Counted from the stretch's first letter, positions 7,799 to 16,334 are shown. The stretch: 41,068 bases of DNA from Parasporobacterium sp. (GCA_021443845.1 JABUTA010000006.1:1-41068); one strand, 5' to 3'. Made by a program: numbers and translations. Notes: generated from the sequence alone by a model not told the origin.

Positions 7799-9400
7799 AT
7801 GACAAAAACACTTCTTAAAAAACAGTTTATGGAGCTGAGCCGGTTCTATTTTACAGACAGTAAGACCGGAAAAAGCCGTTCCAAAGGAAAAGCCGCCGGT
7901 ATAATTGTACTGTTGATTTTTCTGCTGGTAATAATTATAGGACTGGTCGGTGCAGCAGCTATGTCTGTGGGTTCGGCCATGCTGGAGGCAGGACTTGACT
8001 GGCTGTATTTTGCCATGTTCAGCCTGACGGCAATTCTTCTTGGAGTTCTGGGAAGCGTATTCAATACCTATCACAGCCTGTATATGGCAAAGGACAATGA
8101 GATGCTGCTGTCAATGCCTATTCCCCCGGGGAAAATACTGTTTTCCAGGATGATCGGGGTGGCTGCAGCCAGTCTTCTGTACAGCTCCCTTGTGTGGCTG
8201 CCTGCCATGGCAGTGTACTGGATTCTTAAACCGCCTTCTGTTTCGGGAGTCATATTCCCTGTAATACTGCTGTTTGCCCTGGTGCTTTTTGTAGCGGTAC
8301 TGACATGCCTGTTCGGATGGATAGTGGCAAAGGCAACAGTAAAATTAAAACGAAAAAAGATAGTGGCTGTTATTATAGCTTTGATCCTTATGGGAGCATA
8401 CTTTTTCATAAGCTTCCGGTTAAGCAATATTCTTGAGTATATTACAGTCAATACAGCGGCTATAGGAGATTTTATACGGAGCTGGGGATATCCTTTGTAC
8501 CAGTTCGGTCAGGCAGCTACCGGTAAAGTGGTTCCGTTGATCATTTCGCTTGTTATAATCGGAGGCGTTTTCGCCCTCACATATTTTATAATGTCCCGAA
8601 GTTTTCTGAAAATAACCACTACAAATACAGGTACTGTAAAGACTGTATATAAAGAGAAGGGTTATGTACGGAAGAGTGTCGGCAGGGCATTGCTGGCAAA
8701 GGAAGCAAAGAGATTTGCCGGCAGTACAACATATATGCTGAATTCAGGACTGGGTATTATTCTTATACCTATGGCTACGGTTTTTCTGTGCATAAAAAGC
8801 AGCTCATTTATGACTTTGATAAATGAGCTGCCTGAAGACGGTTCCTGGGGTTCGATGGTCTCTGTTATCATAGCTGTAATTATCTGCATACTGTGCTCAA
8901 TGAACTGCACTTCAGCCCCTTCCGTATCAATGGAAGGAAACGGAATATGGATACTTCAGTCCATGCCTGTGGATCCCTGGGATGTTCTGAAAGCAAAAGT
9001 AAGGCTCCATGTAGTCATTAACATGGTGCCGGCTGTTATATGCACGGCTGTATTGGGAATCGTTTTCAGAGAATCTGTATTATCCATTATTCTTATGGAA
9101 CTGGCAGTGATGTGCTTTATCACAGGCGGCGGGGAGTTTGGCCTTATGATGAATCTTATCAAGCCTAACCTGAATTGGAACAATGAGTCGACGGCCGTAA
9201 AGCAGAGCCTGTCTGTACTTATTGCCATGCTCAGCGGATTTGTATGCGCAGTAATAATCGGAGTGGCTGCATTTCCGGCAAAAAGTGTAATGGATATGAA
9301 TGTTTATTTTGGTATTATAATAGCAGTACTGGCAGCTGTGATCATGCTGCTTGCAAGGTGGCTGAAGAGAAGAGGAACTGTTATATTCAGCAATCTGTAA
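7799..9400 (+). CDS. ABC-2-type exporter permease
   Basis: Integral membrane subunit (533 residues) pairing with the ATPase just upstream. About twelve hydrophobic segments are visible, in two clusters: residues about 35-240 and 315-520, separated by a soluble stretch rich in Lys/Arg (KTVYKEKGYVRKSVGRALLAKEAKRF begins near 285 and is listed here only as a landmark by its position). The phrases SMPIPPGKILFSRM and LQSMPVDPWDVLKAK near 105 and 380 look like duplicated cytoplasmic loops that may contact the ATPase. The layout resembles the putative ABC exporter family of Firmicutes. The start ATG at 7799 lies downstream of GGAGGAGTAG, which overlaps the end of the ATPase gene, so translation is coupled. 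Substrate unknown. Confidence 0.85.
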   Translation: MTKTLLKKQFMELSRFYFTDSKTGKSRSKGKAAGIIVLLIFLLVIIIGLVGAAAMSVGSAMLEAGLDWLYFAMFSLTAILLGVLGSVFNTYHSLYMAKDNEMLLSMPIPPGKILFSRMIGVAAASLLYSSLVWLPAMAVYWILKPPSVSGVIFPVILLFALVLFVAVLTCLFGWIVAKATVKLKRKKIVAVIIALILMGAYFFISFRLSNILEYITVNTAAIGDFIRSWGYPLYQFGQAATGKVVPLIISLVIIGGVFALTYFIMSRSFLKITTTNTGTVKTVYKEKGYVRKSVGRALLAKEAKRFAGSTTYMLNSGLGIILIPMATVFLCIKSSSFMTLINELPEDGSWGSMVSVIIAVIICILCSMNCTSAPSVSMEGNGIWILQSMPVDPWDVLKAKVRLHVVINMVPAVICTAVLGIVFRESVLSIILMELAVMCFITGGGEFGLMMNLIKPNLNWNNESTAVKQSLSVLIAMLSGFVCAVIIGVAAFPAKSVMDMNVYFGIIIAVLAAVIMLLARWLKRRGTVIFSNL

Positions 9401-9457
9401 ATTTACCACAGCAGTATGTGTGATATTCTGTATTGACCGGAAAGAAAGAATTATCAG

Positions 9458-10336
9458 ATGAGAGACAGATATAACATCCGGATGATAGGTCTGGACCTTG
9501 ACGGGACCGTTCTGAACAATAAAAAGAATATGACTGATAAGACAGCAGCAACCATTGAAGCAGCTGCTGAAAAAGGAATTCTGATAGTTCCGGTAACCGG
9601 AAGGCCACTGGCAGGAATACCGGGGGAACTGCTGTCCCTTAAAGGCGTCAGATATGCCATAACCTCCAATGGGGCAGTTCTGACAGATGTATATACCGGT
9701 GAGGCCTGTGAAACACATTTTCTGCAGAATAAAACAGCAGAATTATTGGCAGAGATGGTTGTTAGAAACGGATATGCCTACAGCTTTTTTATAAACGGTA
9801 CAGGATGGGCTGAAAAACATATACATGACAGTATTATACAAAAGTATTCCCGGACCCATCTGAACAGTTATGTCCGTGACAGCAGAAGACCGGTGGATGA
9901 TATTATGGGTTTTCTGAAAGAGAAGCCTTACATGCATTTCAGGCATCCGGTGACAGGGAGCCTTAACGGAGACTGTGTGGAAAATATCTGGATACGGGGT
10001 GAAGATGACAGGGAAGCAGACAAAATCGCCGGACTTATCAGGGAAATCGACCCGGGAGTCAATATCATAAGGATGCTGTCTACGGATATAGAAGTTGTGG
10101 CAGCCGATGCCGATAAGGGAGATACATTCCTTAACCTGGCAAAGGCTGAAGCTATAGATGTTTCTGAGATAATGGCCATTGGTGACAGTGCCAACGATGT
10201 GGGCTTTATGAAGAAAGCGGGACTGTCTGTCGCAATGGGAAATGCATCCGATGACATAAAGAAGCTAGCCGATCATGTGACCGGTGATAATGAACATGAC
10301 GGAGCGGCAGAAGCTATTTTAAAATTCTGTATGTAA
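9458..10336 (+). CDS. HAD-superfamily hydrolase, Cof/IIB type
   Basis: Predicted cytoplasmic phosphatase of sugar phosphates or related metabolites (292 residues). HAD motif I is LDLDGTVLN near residue 10, with both catalytic aspartates; motif II is PVTGRP; motif III lysine lies in the ADADKGD region near 220; motif IV is GDSANDVGFM. The long insert between motifs II and III is the IIB cap. The ATG at 9458 follows GGAAAGAAAG. It lies 57 bases after the exporter permease on the same strand and could be cotranscribed, but nothing links its function to export. A strong bidirectional terminator follows. The precise substrate is unknown. Confidence 0.92.
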   Translation: MRDRYNIRMIGLDLDGTVLNNKKNMTDKTAATIEAAAEKGILIVPVTGRPLAGIPGELLSLKGVRYAITSNGAVLTDVYTGEACETHFLQNKTAELLAEMVVRNGYAYSFFINGTGWAEKHIHDSIIQKYSRTHLNSYVRDSRRPVDDIMGFLKEKPYMHFRHPVTGSLNGDCVENIWIRGEDDREADKIAGLIREIDPGVNIIRMLSTDIEVVAADADKGDTFLNLAKAEAIDVSEIMAIGDSANDVGFMKKAGLSVAMGNASDDIKKLADHVTGDNEHDGAAEAILKFCM

Positions 10337-10340
10337 TGAA

Positions 10341-10367
10341 AAAGGGAATGCGATCTGCATTCCCTTT
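10341..10367. terminator. Bidirectional terminator between convergent genes
   Basis: AAAGGGAATGC (10341-10351) pairs perfectly with GCATTCCCTTT (10357-10367) around a five-base loop. A-rich and T-rich flanks on both sides make it usable for the HAD gene (+) and for the minus-strand deglycosidase pair that ends at 10410. Confidence 0.8.
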
Positions 10368-10409
10368 AATATTGTGTACGCCATGATAGCGCATGTATTT
10401 TATAAAAGA

Positions 10410-10856
10410 TTATACGATAAGCATTGTTCTTTCATTTACATGATGTCCGAACTCCGGCATGAAAATGAAGAATTCCTTATCCGGATCAAGAGCATCATCT
10501 GACTGCATCATAGGAGGCATGTAAGAAGATGAAAAACTGAAACCGTATTTCAGTGTATGCCATCCCTGTGCAAGGCCGCCCTGCTTCTTAACCTTAAGTG
10601 TTGCAGGAGTAGTGATGTCCCAGTTGATCTGGTAGTTTTCTCTCATCTGTTCGTTTGTGAACTCTTCGCCTCTGATAACCCAGGTAATATCATCCTTTTC
10701 TATTCTTTCCCCGTCAACGAAAAGTGTGCCCGGGCGTAACTGGCTGAGGAAAACACCACGGTAGTAAGGAAGTCTTACTTTGAACTGGAAACCTGTTACT
10801 TCATCGCCGTTTTTAATATTTCTGAAACCTACTGACTGAATTACTTCTCTTTCCAT
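10410..10856 (-). CDS. C-glycoside deglycosidase beta subunit-like protein (DUF6379 type)
   Basis: Small protein of 148 residues resembling the beta subunit of bacterial C-glycoside deglycosidases (DgpB/CarB group, DUF6379). Recognisable features are GFRN..NGDEVTGFQFKVRLPYYRG at residues 10-34 (cited in pieces), the VDGE turn, the WVIRGEEFT strand, the aromatic W in NWDI, and the QGGLAQGWHTLKYG and SYMPP segments. In characterised enzymes this all-beta subunit binds the alpha TIM-barrel subunit and is needed for cleaving the C-C bond of 3-oxo C-glycosides. The ATG at 10856 follows TAAGGAGG, which includes the stop codon of the alpha gene, so the two are translationally coupled. Function is inferred from family resemblance and pairing; substrate unproven. 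Confidence 0.8.
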   Translation of the reverse strand: MEREVIQSVGFRNIKNGDEVTGFQFKVRLPYYRGVFLSQLRPGTLFVDGERIEKDDITWVIRGEEFTNEQMRENYQINWDITTPATLKVKKQGGLAQGWHTLKYGFSFSSSYMPPMMQSDDALDPDKEFFIFMPEFGHHVNERTMLIV

Positions 10857-10868
10857 TATTCTACCTCC

Positions 10869-11741
10869 TTAGTCTCCGATGATATTCTTCATAAGGATGT
10901 GATGCTTACGAAGTGTCTGTCCTACTTCATATCCCGGATCATATTTGTCAGCGCCTTCATATTCACTGAGCAGATATCCGTCCCAGCCGTTATCAGCCAG
11001 TGTATTGATGATTGCAGCATAATCCATGGTTGTCTCTCTGAAGTTATCATCGACGTTGAAGAATTTTGCATGGCAGCAATAAATGTAAGGAATAAGAGGA
11101 ATCAGGTCTTCCGGCTTATTAGGTGTGAATGCAGGATCCTTCCATTCACCCGGAGCGAATTCTGTACGGAATACACCGAAGTCAATGTTCAGGCCGAAAT
11201 TCTTTGTGCCGGTTTCCTTGATGAAATCAACATATGACTTGACCATTTCACCGTTAAGATTGGTAGGAATATGGATTTCAGGGCACATTTTGATGCCAAG
11301 CTGCTCTGCAAGAGGAAGAGCCATTTTGATGATCTCTCTCCAGTTGAGAACCGGTTCAAGCTTCTCGTTGATAACAGGCATCTTTGTACGCATAACAGTA
11401 AATCCGAGTCTGTGTGCAAGTCTTATGTCTCTTTCAAGAAGCTTATATGCTTCTTCAGTTGTGAGGTCTCTGTCTCTTAATACGTGGGAATCAATCCAGT
11501 TGCCGTATTCTACGGGAACGATTTCATACTTGTCACATAAGCGGAACCATTTGTCTACCCATTCATCTGTAGGGTAAGGATAGTTCTCGATATGAGAGTT
11601 AGCCAGGATTTCCAGACCGTGAGCACCCATGTCATACATATCTTCGAAGCATTCTTCAAGTGACTTTGTGAATCCGTATTCAGCAGAGTAGCTGTATAAA
11701 GATACTCCTCGCTTCGGACCCTTGCGATCATATTTGTACAT
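10869..11741 (-). CDS. Sugar isomerase/epimerase-like TIM barrel, C-glycoside deglycosidase alpha subunit candidate
   Basis: A 290-residue TIM-barrel protein of the xylose-isomerase-like superfamily. Probable metal ligands lie at the expected strand ends: E155 (MCPEIHI), D187 (LNIDFGV), H224 (YCCHAKFF) and E260 (LLSEYEG). This Glu-Asp-His-Glu set binds Mn2+ in relatives, including the DgpC/CarC alpha subunits that deglycosylate 3-oxo C-glycosides. The neighbouring beta-subunit gene, 12 bases downstream and coupled, argues for that activity rather than a simple isomerase. GAAGGAG precedes the ATG at 11741. The Gfo/Idh/MocA oxidoreductase expected to form the 3-oxo substrate is absent from this window. 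Alternative: an inosose/keto-sugar isomerase or dehydratase. Confidence 0.8.
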   Translation of the reverse strand: MYKYDRKGPKRGVSLYSYSAEYGFTKSLEECFEDMYDMGAHGLEILANSHIENYPYPTDEWVDKWFRLCDKYEIVPVEYGNWIDSHVLRDRDLTTEEAYKLLERDIRLAHRLGFTVMRTKMPVINEKLEPVLNWREIIKMALPLAEQLGIKMCPEIHIPTNLNGEMVKSYVDFIKETGTKNFGLNIDFGVFRTEFAPGEWKDPAFTPNKPEDLIPLIPYIYCCHAKFFNVDDNFRETTMDYAAIINTLADNGWDGYLLSEYEGADKYDPGYEVGQTLRKHHILMKNIIGD

Positions 11742-11803
11742 ATCAAACTTCTCCTTCTAAGTAAACATTCGTGCCTGTCATGCAGACATCATATTTTGGC
11801 AGA

Positions 11804-11837
11804 AGTATACACTTTTCGTTGTATGAATTTCAATACA
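11804..11837 (-). promoter_or_regulatory. Promoter and possible operator of the deglycosidase pair
   Basis: Read on the minus strand, TTGAAA (11833-11828) and TATACT (11809-11804) are 18 bases apart, giving a leader of about 55 nt. The -35 box lies inside an inverted repeat TGTAT-N8-ATACA (11820-11837), a plausible regulator site. Which regulator binds is unknown; the AraC-type protein at 13633-14772 is the nearest candidate. Confidence 0.6.
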
Positions 11838-11892
11838 TCACAAAATGTTGATAAATTTGATAAAAAATGCTCTATATGTATGCATGCATATG

Positions 11893-11921
11893 AAAAAAGC
11901 CCTTCGGAAAAACCGGAGGGC
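11893..11921 (-). terminator. Terminator of the phosphotransacylase gene
   Basis: On the minus strand, GCCCTCCGG and CCGAAGGGC (11921-11913 and 11907-11899) form a 9-bp stem with one G-U pair around TTTTT, followed by six T residues (11898-11893). It separates the phosphotransacylase transcript from the deglycosidase genes, which therefore rely on their own promoter. Confidence 0.8.
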
Positions 11922-11943
11922 AATGGTTTTATGAAAAAAATGA

Positions 11944-12894
11944 TTAGTTTGTTTCCGTTGGCTCACTGCCGATGTTCTCAAGCATGATTCTTGCAGCTGC
12001 GATAGAGAGGAATGCCTTGCCTGCCGCATCGCTTCTTGAGGTAATGGCAATAGGAACATTGGCACCCATGATAACGCCGAAGCCCATGGAACCTGCAGAA
12101 TGTTCAAGGACCTTGATCATGATGTTTCCGACTTTAAGATCAGGAACTACGATACCGTCGAATTCACCGCAGTAATCACAGTCATATCCTTTAAGCTTTG
12201 CAGCTTCCTTGCTTACGATAAGGTCATATGGGATAGGACCTACAAGGTTGCATTCAGCGATAGGATCGGAATGCTGATGTCTGTAAACCAGGTTGGCAGC
12301 CTCAAGGGTATCCTTCATATCCAGGCTCGGAACTTCAACGAGAGAGAGAAGAGCTATATTAGGATTATCGACACCTAAGATCTTGAGAGCTTTTACCATG
12401 TTTTTGATAACTTCTCTGTGCTGTTCTGTTGAAGGGCTTACGAGAAGAGTTGTATCGGAGATGGCAACTGTCTTGCTCATGCCGGGAATCTTAAAGAAGT
12501 CAACCTGAGTGAACAGCTTGTTCTTTAACAGCTTGTTCTTCTTGTCAAGGATAGGCATAAGAAAATCCCTGGTGCCGGTGTTGCCTCTCATAAGGATGTC
12601 AGCCTCTCCGGCTTTAATCTTATCAATAGCAAACTGCACAGGATCTGTGCCTTCCGGAGCAGAAATTATCTTATAATCGTCATCAGATTCACCGAGATCT
12701 TTGAGAAGAGACCTTATAACCATATGGTTGCCTATAAGGATAGGATCAGCTATGCCTTCTTTTTTTGCCATAACTGCGCCTTCAAGAATGTTGGGGCACT
12801 CTGCACTGGCTATTACGAGACGTGCCGGTTTGCCGTATCCTTTGGCTTTATTAACTACTAAATCAAATTCCTTAGTATCTATTGTATTGTCCAT
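11944..12894 (-). CDS. Phosphate acetyl/butyryltransferase family protein
   Basis: Predicted cytoplasmic enzyme of 316 residues exchanging CoA for phosphate on a short acyl group (acyl-CoA plus phosphate to acyl phosphate plus CoA). The protein is a single PTA/PTB domain: LMRGNTGTRDFL near residue 100, AISDTTLLVSPS near 155, and the C-terminal GANVPIAITSRSDAAGKAF segment typical of the family. Its length is closer to phosphate butyryltransferase and similar proteins than to long phosphotransacetylases with extra N-terminal domains. No acyl kinase gene is adjacent, unlike classical ptb-buk operons. AAGGGGAA precedes the ATG at 12894. It has its own promoter and terminator. The acyl preference is not readable from the sequence. 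Confidence 0.85.
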   Translation of the reverse strand: MDNTIDTKEFDLVVNKAKGYGKPARLVIASAECPNILEGAVMAKKEGIADPILIGNHMVIRSLLKDLGESDDDYKIISAPEGTDPVQFAIDKIKAGEADILMRGNTGTRDFLMPILDKKNKLLKNKLFTQVDFFKIPGMSKTVAISDTTLLVSPSTEQHREVIKNMVKALKILGVDNPNIALLSLVEVPSLDMKDTLEAANLVYRHQHSDPIAECNLVGPIPYDLIVSKEAAKLKGYDCDYCGEFDGIVVPDLKVGNIMIKVLEHSAGSMGFGVIMGANVPIAITSRSDAAGKAFLSIAAARIMLENIGSEPTETN

Positions 12895-12927
12895 AATCCA
12901 AATTTCCCCTTTATAAAATTTGCCTGT

Positions 12928-12956
12928 ATTTTAGCATGAAGTACAGCCTGTGTAAA
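12928..12956 (-). promoter_or_regulatory. Promoter of the phosphotransacylase gene
   Basis: Read on the minus strand, TTTACA (12956-12951) and TAAAAT (12933-12928) are 17 bases apart and precede the start codon by about 34 bases. It is back to back with the promoter at 12972-13001. Confidence 0.65.
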
Positions 12957-12971
12957 ACATTTTTTAACCTT

Positions 12972-13001
12972 TTGACAGGGAAATGAATCGGGTATTATAA
13001 T
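12972..13001 (+). promoter_or_regulatory. Strong sigma-A promoter of the histidine phosphatase gene
   Basis: TTGACA at 12972-12977 and TATAAT at 12996-13001 are both perfect consensus hexamers, separated by 18 bases. Transcription would begin near 13008, giving a leader of about 55 nt. Confidence 0.85.
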
Positions 13002-13062
13002 ACAGTCATATTTACAGGGAAAACGACAGTGTCTGTTATTGTGAGGACAGAAGGAGAATGAA

Positions 13063-13608
13063 ATGGGCTGTGTATATTTTGTAAGGCACGGGCAGACCCG
13101 GTGGAATGTGGAAAATAAAATATGCGGCGCAACTGATATTGAACTGACAGCACTGGGACATGAGCAGGCGGAACAGGCCGGCAGGGCTATTCTTGAAGCA
13201 GGGATAAAGGCTGATGAGATATTATATTCTCCCCTTGTGAGGGCAGCAGAAACAGCAAGGCATATTTCAGAGATCACCGGTATACCCTCCAGAGTCGAGC
13301 CCCGTCTTAAGGAGCAGAATTTCGGTAAATGGGAAGGTACCCCCAGAACCGGGGCAGATTTTAAAGAGGATAAAAAGCAGTTCTGCAATAAGTATGAAGG
13401 CGGAGAATCCATGATGCAGCTGGCCCAGAGGATATATAACCTTCTGGATGAGATAAAAGGGGAATCGGCTGATAAAACCTACATTCTTGTGGCTCATAAC
13501 GGCATCGCAAGAGTTGTAAAATCCTATTTCTGCGATATGACCAATGAGGAATATGCCGGATTCGGAGTGAAGAACTGTGAAGTGGTAAAGTTCGAATTTG
13601 CAGAGTGA
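13063..13608 (+). CDS. Histidine phosphatase family protein (phosphoglycerate mutase-like)
   Basis: Cytoplasmic phosphatase of 181 residues in the cofactor-independent-of-metal branch-1 histidine phosphatase family. The RHG motif that forms the phosphohistidine is at residues 8-10 (FVRHGQTRWN). A second catalytic histidine is in VAHNGIARV near 146, and E/R contacts lie in LKEQNFGKWEG near 86. At this length it is more like GpmB/CobC-type broad phosphatases than the 250-residue glycolytic mutase. The ATG at 13063 follows AGAAGGAG. It has a perfect-consensus promoter and a terminator that overlaps the end of the convergent AraC gene. Physiological substrate unknown. Confidence 0.93.
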   Translation: MGCVYFVRHGQTRWNVENKICGATDIELTALGHEQAEQAGRAILEAGIKADEILYSPLVRAAETARHISEITGIPSRVEPRLKEQNFGKWEGTPRTGADFKEDKKQFCNKYEGGESMMQLAQRIYNLLDEIKGESADKTYILVAHNGIARVVKSYFCDMTNEEYAGFGVKNCEVVKFEFAE

Positions 13609-13619
13609 TCAAAAACAAA

Positions 13620-13646
13620 AGACCTGTGGGGACTACTCACAGGTCT
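13620..13646. terminator. Bidirectional terminator, overlapping the araC-type gene end
   Basis: AGACCTGTG (13620-13628) pairs with CACAGGTCT (13638-13646), followed by TT-rich DNA. The stop codon of the convergent regulator gene (13633-13635) lies in the loop, so its last bases are part of the hairpin. Confidence 0.7.
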
Positions 13647-14772
13647 TTCTGTATTCAGAGGGCGTAATGCCGAACTGTTTTTTGAAACGTTTCAGAAAAT
13701 AACTTTTATCAGAATATCCCACAGCAGCCGCGATCCTGCTCATGCTGAGGTTTGTCTTTTTCAGTAATATCTTTGCACGTTCCAGTCTCAGTTCAGTAGT
13801 TATTTCGGTAAATGACTTTCCGTACTGTTCTTTTATAAGAGTTGACAGATAACTTATTGAATAATTGTAGGTTTTTGAAATTGATTCCAGAGATACGGTT
13901 GTGAGATTATCCTGGATGAATTCCATAAGGTTCATTATTTCTGATTCATTTTTCTCAATATTGCTGCCCAGGGTTATGCTGTCGCTGTGCCTCATTAGAA
14001 GTTTAAGGATCATGAGTTTAAGTCCGCACTCGGTAAAGGAATCAGTATATTTATTGTTGTTATGCTGGTTGTACTCCAGATCCAGGGCCAGACCCAGTAT
14101 ATCCACATCAAAGCCTGTATGGCACAGGAGGAAAGGATAATATCTGCTGCCGAACAATGTCTTATGGAAAAAATTCCAGAAATCGTTATCTTCAGATTTC
14201 AGCTCTCTCAGAATATTCCTTAAGACATCCTGGTATACGAGAACAGACAGGACTATGGTGTTTTCATCGGGATTAAAAGTGTCATGGGGTGTACAGGGGG
14301 CAATGAAACATATATCACCGGGCTTCATGGCTATCCTGCCGCCGTTGATATACTGGTAGAAATTGCCCTCCAGAACAATATTTATCTCCAGGGCATCTTT
14401 GTGGATATGTACCATAGAGGGCATATATATGGGAAATTTTCTTATGTATACGGTTCTTCCCTCAGGCACGAAATACCTGGTCGGAATGTAATTATTGTTT
14501 GGGAAGGATGAAATAATGGCTATGAATTTGTTCTTTGTTTCTTCTGCTGTCAGTCCTTTTTCAGCCCGGAGCAGACGGTTGAACTCCAGAGAATCGTAAT
14601 CGACATTATCATATGGTATCTTGTTTACATAAAGGTATTTCAGGATGGTTTCAAACTCATTGAGAGGTCTGAGACGGTTAATTTCATTTATAAGATATAG
14701 AGGTCTGCTTTCTGTTTTCATAGGTTTGTCGGCTGCAGGGCAGGCTGCTTGATAAGAACTGTATCTGGTCAT
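13633..14772 (-). CDS. AraC-family transcriptional regulator with cupin sensor domain
   Basis: DNA-binding regulator of 379 residues. An N-terminal extension (1-90) precedes a cupin-like sensor with KDALEINIVLEGNFYQYI, GDICFIAPCTPHD and related strands at about 125-190, the usual pocket for a sugar or glycoside. The C-terminal 100 residues contain two helix-turn-helix units (ESISKTYNYSISYLSTLI and MSRIAAAVGYSDKSYFLKRF, around 290-360) and end GITPSEYRK, the standard AraC signature. It is transcribed away from the sugar-importer operon, across a 249-base gap, so it very probably controls that operon and perhaps the rhamnosidase and deglycosidase genes. GGAAG lies ten bases before the ATG at 14772. 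An alternative ATG lies 51 bases further in. Confidence 0.92.
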   Translation of the reverse strand: MTRYSSYQAACPAADKPMKTESRPLYLINEINRLRPLNEFETILKYLYVNKIPYDNVDYDSLEFNRLLRAEKGLTAEETKNKFIAIISSFPNNNYIPTRYFVPEGRTVYIRKFPIYMPSMVHIHKDALEINIVLEGNFYQYINGGRIAMKPGDICFIAPCTPHDTFNPDENTIVLSVLVYQDVLRNILRELKSEDNDFWNFFHKTLFGSRYYPFLLCHTGFDVDILGLALDLEYNQHNNNKYTDSFTECGLKLMILKLLMRHSDSITLGSNIEKNESEIMNLMEFIQDNLTTVSLESISKTYNYSISYLSTLIKEQYGKSFTEITTELRLERAKILLKKTNLSMSRIAAAVGYSDKSYFLKRFKKQFGITPSEYRKTCE

Positions 14773-15021
14773 CGCATTTATCTTCCGGCTGTACCGGATG
14801 GTTCCGGCAGTATGCTCCGGGTATCAGATAAATACAATATAATAATACAACAGATTTAAAAATAAATACATAAAAAGTACACCATGCATCTTAAAATATT
14901 ACATTATGAGGGACCTGCTTTTTTATTAATATGGAGTTGTAACAACCACAACGGAACATGCAGAATTCACAGCGGTTCAGGTGGTATTCAGCTTAATATA
15001 ATACAGGAGGTATTTTAAGTA
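14773..15021. promoter_or_regulatory. Divergent control region between regulator and importer operon
   Basis: AT-rich, no gene. A perfect 11-bp palindrome GTTGT-A-ACAAC at 14936-14946 is a candidate operator. A TATAAT at 14997-15002 lies too close to the AGGAGG ribosome-binding site (15005-15010) to serve the importer, since transcription would begin inside that site. I cannot place the promoters confidently; activator-dependent promoters with poor -35 boxes would be normal for an AraC-controlled system. Confidence 0.45.
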
Positions 15022-16206
15022 ATGAAAAACAGATTAAAGAAAATCGCAGCATTAACAGCAGCTGCAGCAATCGCAGTTTCGGCAGTACCTGTAATGGCAG
15101 CACCTGCAGAATCGGCAGGAACTATCATGTGGCTGTCAAATCTTCAGAGCGGTGCCCAGTATGAATCATCAGTTGCTTATATGACAGCTATCTGTGAAGG
15201 ACTCGGATATGATTTCACAGTAGTTTACGGTGACAGCTTCAACGATGCAGCAGGCAATCTCCAGGCAGTTAAGAACGGCATGACCAGCGACGTAGTAGGT
15301 CTCGTATGCAGCCAGGACGGCGGCCTTCAGGCTATCATGGAAGAGTTCCCGGAACTTTATGTGGCAGGATACAACACAGATATGAATTCAGCCTTCGGCG
15401 GCGGCGAGAATGCAGGTATACTTGAAAAAGATCATTTTCTGGGAACTATTGCTGACGGACATATTGACGGCGCTGACACAGCAAAGACATATTTTGATCT
15501 TTGCCTTGAAAAAGGATACAGAAAAGTTGCACTTATCAACTTCCCGGCATTTGCATATCCGAACCTTGAAGTTGCAGTCAATGCCTTTAATGCAATGTGC
15601 GAAGAGTACAATGCCACAGCAGCAGATGATGACAAATTTGAAATAGTCGGCGAGACCACCACACTTATGTTTGCACCTCTTGAGGATTCATGGTTCCTCG
15701 AAGACGGACATGCGGAACTTGATGCAATCATGGGATTCTGTGCAGGTATCCAGTTCATTTTCCCGACTCTTGTAACAGCTATAGCAAACGGCACATGCTC
15801 ACCGGCCACCACACTTGTAACTTCAGGCTTTGAAACTGATTCTGCTATTACAGACTGCATCGGAGACAGCGAAGGCAAGATCATTTCAGCAGTAACCATT
15901 TCTCCTTCAGAAGATCCTGCATATGCACTTGTTCTTCTTGACAATGCGATTTCAGGCAATCAGTTTGATGACTTTGCTGTTGAAAGAGTAGATTCATTTG
16001 AATACATAATCAAGAGCGATGCCGATATCCAGAATGTTTTAACAAAATCTCTCTGCGGTACAGCTGATCCGGCACTGGCTCAGATTCCTGTAGATATGGT
16101 TGTAAATGTACTCTGTAAGAAGAACAATCCTGAAGCTACATATGCCCAGTTACAGGAAGTAATGCATGACGCTGCACTTTTGAGCCCTGCTGTACTTGCT
16201 GACTGA
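15022..16206 (+). CDS. Extracellular sugar-binding protein of an ABC importer
   Basis: Predicted secreted periplasmic-binding-like protein of 394 residues, first gene of a CUT2-like importer. It has a clear signal peptide (KNRLKK, then an Ala-rich core) with probable cleavage after VMA near residue 26. Unusually for a Gram-positive binding protein, there is no cysteine lipobox, so no lipid anchor is expected. The mature part shows alternating beta/alpha patches such as TIMWLSNL, DVVGLVCSQDGG and YRKVALINFP, as in type-1 binding proteins for ribose, galactose and other sugars. AGGAGG lies 11 bases before the ATG at 15022. A terminator between this gene and the ATPase should keep it more abundant than the membrane parts. 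Ligand unknown; rhamnosylated glycosides are suggested by neighbours. Confidence 0.85.
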   Translation: MKNRLKKIAALTAAAAIAVSAVPVMAAPAESAGTIMWLSNLQSGAQYESSVAYMTAICEGLGYDFTVVYGDSFNDAAGNLQAVKNGMTSDVVGLVCSQDGGLQAIMEEFPELYVAGYNTDMNSAFGGGENAGILEKDHFLGTIADGHIDGADTAKTYFDLCLEKGYRKVALINFPAFAYPNLEVAVNAFNAMCEEYNATAADDDKFEIVGETTTLMFAPLEDSWFLEDGHAELDAIMGFCAGIQFIFPTLVTAIANGTCSPATTLVTSGFETDSAITDCIGDSEGKIISAVTISPSEDPAYALVLLDNAISGNQFDDFAVERVDSFEYIIKSDADIQNVLTKSLCGTADPALAQIPVDMVVNVLCKKNNPEATYAQLQEVMHDAALLSPAVLAD

Positions 16207-16302
16207 TGAACTGCAGTCTGCAAAGTCATGCCTCCGGACAGGACATATGATCAGAAGGATTATTGACTGCCGGAAGAAAATATAGCGGTTTAAATGACAA
16301 TG

Positions 16303-16334
16303 GGCTGCACGATGACCCGTGCAGCCTGTTTTTA
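16303..16334 (+). terminator. Intra-operon terminator/attenuator after the binding-protein gene
   Basis: GGCTGCACG (16303-16311) pairs perfectly with CGTGCAGCC (16318-16326), followed by TGTTTTTA. Located between the binding-protein and ATPase genes, it probably lets a fraction of transcripts continue, so that binding protein exceeds transporter, a common design. Confidence 0.75.

Noticed and set aside
14997..15002. TATAAT before the sugar-binding protein gene as its promoter
   Set aside because: Transcription would start inside the AGGAGG ribosome-binding site, and no -35 box fits.
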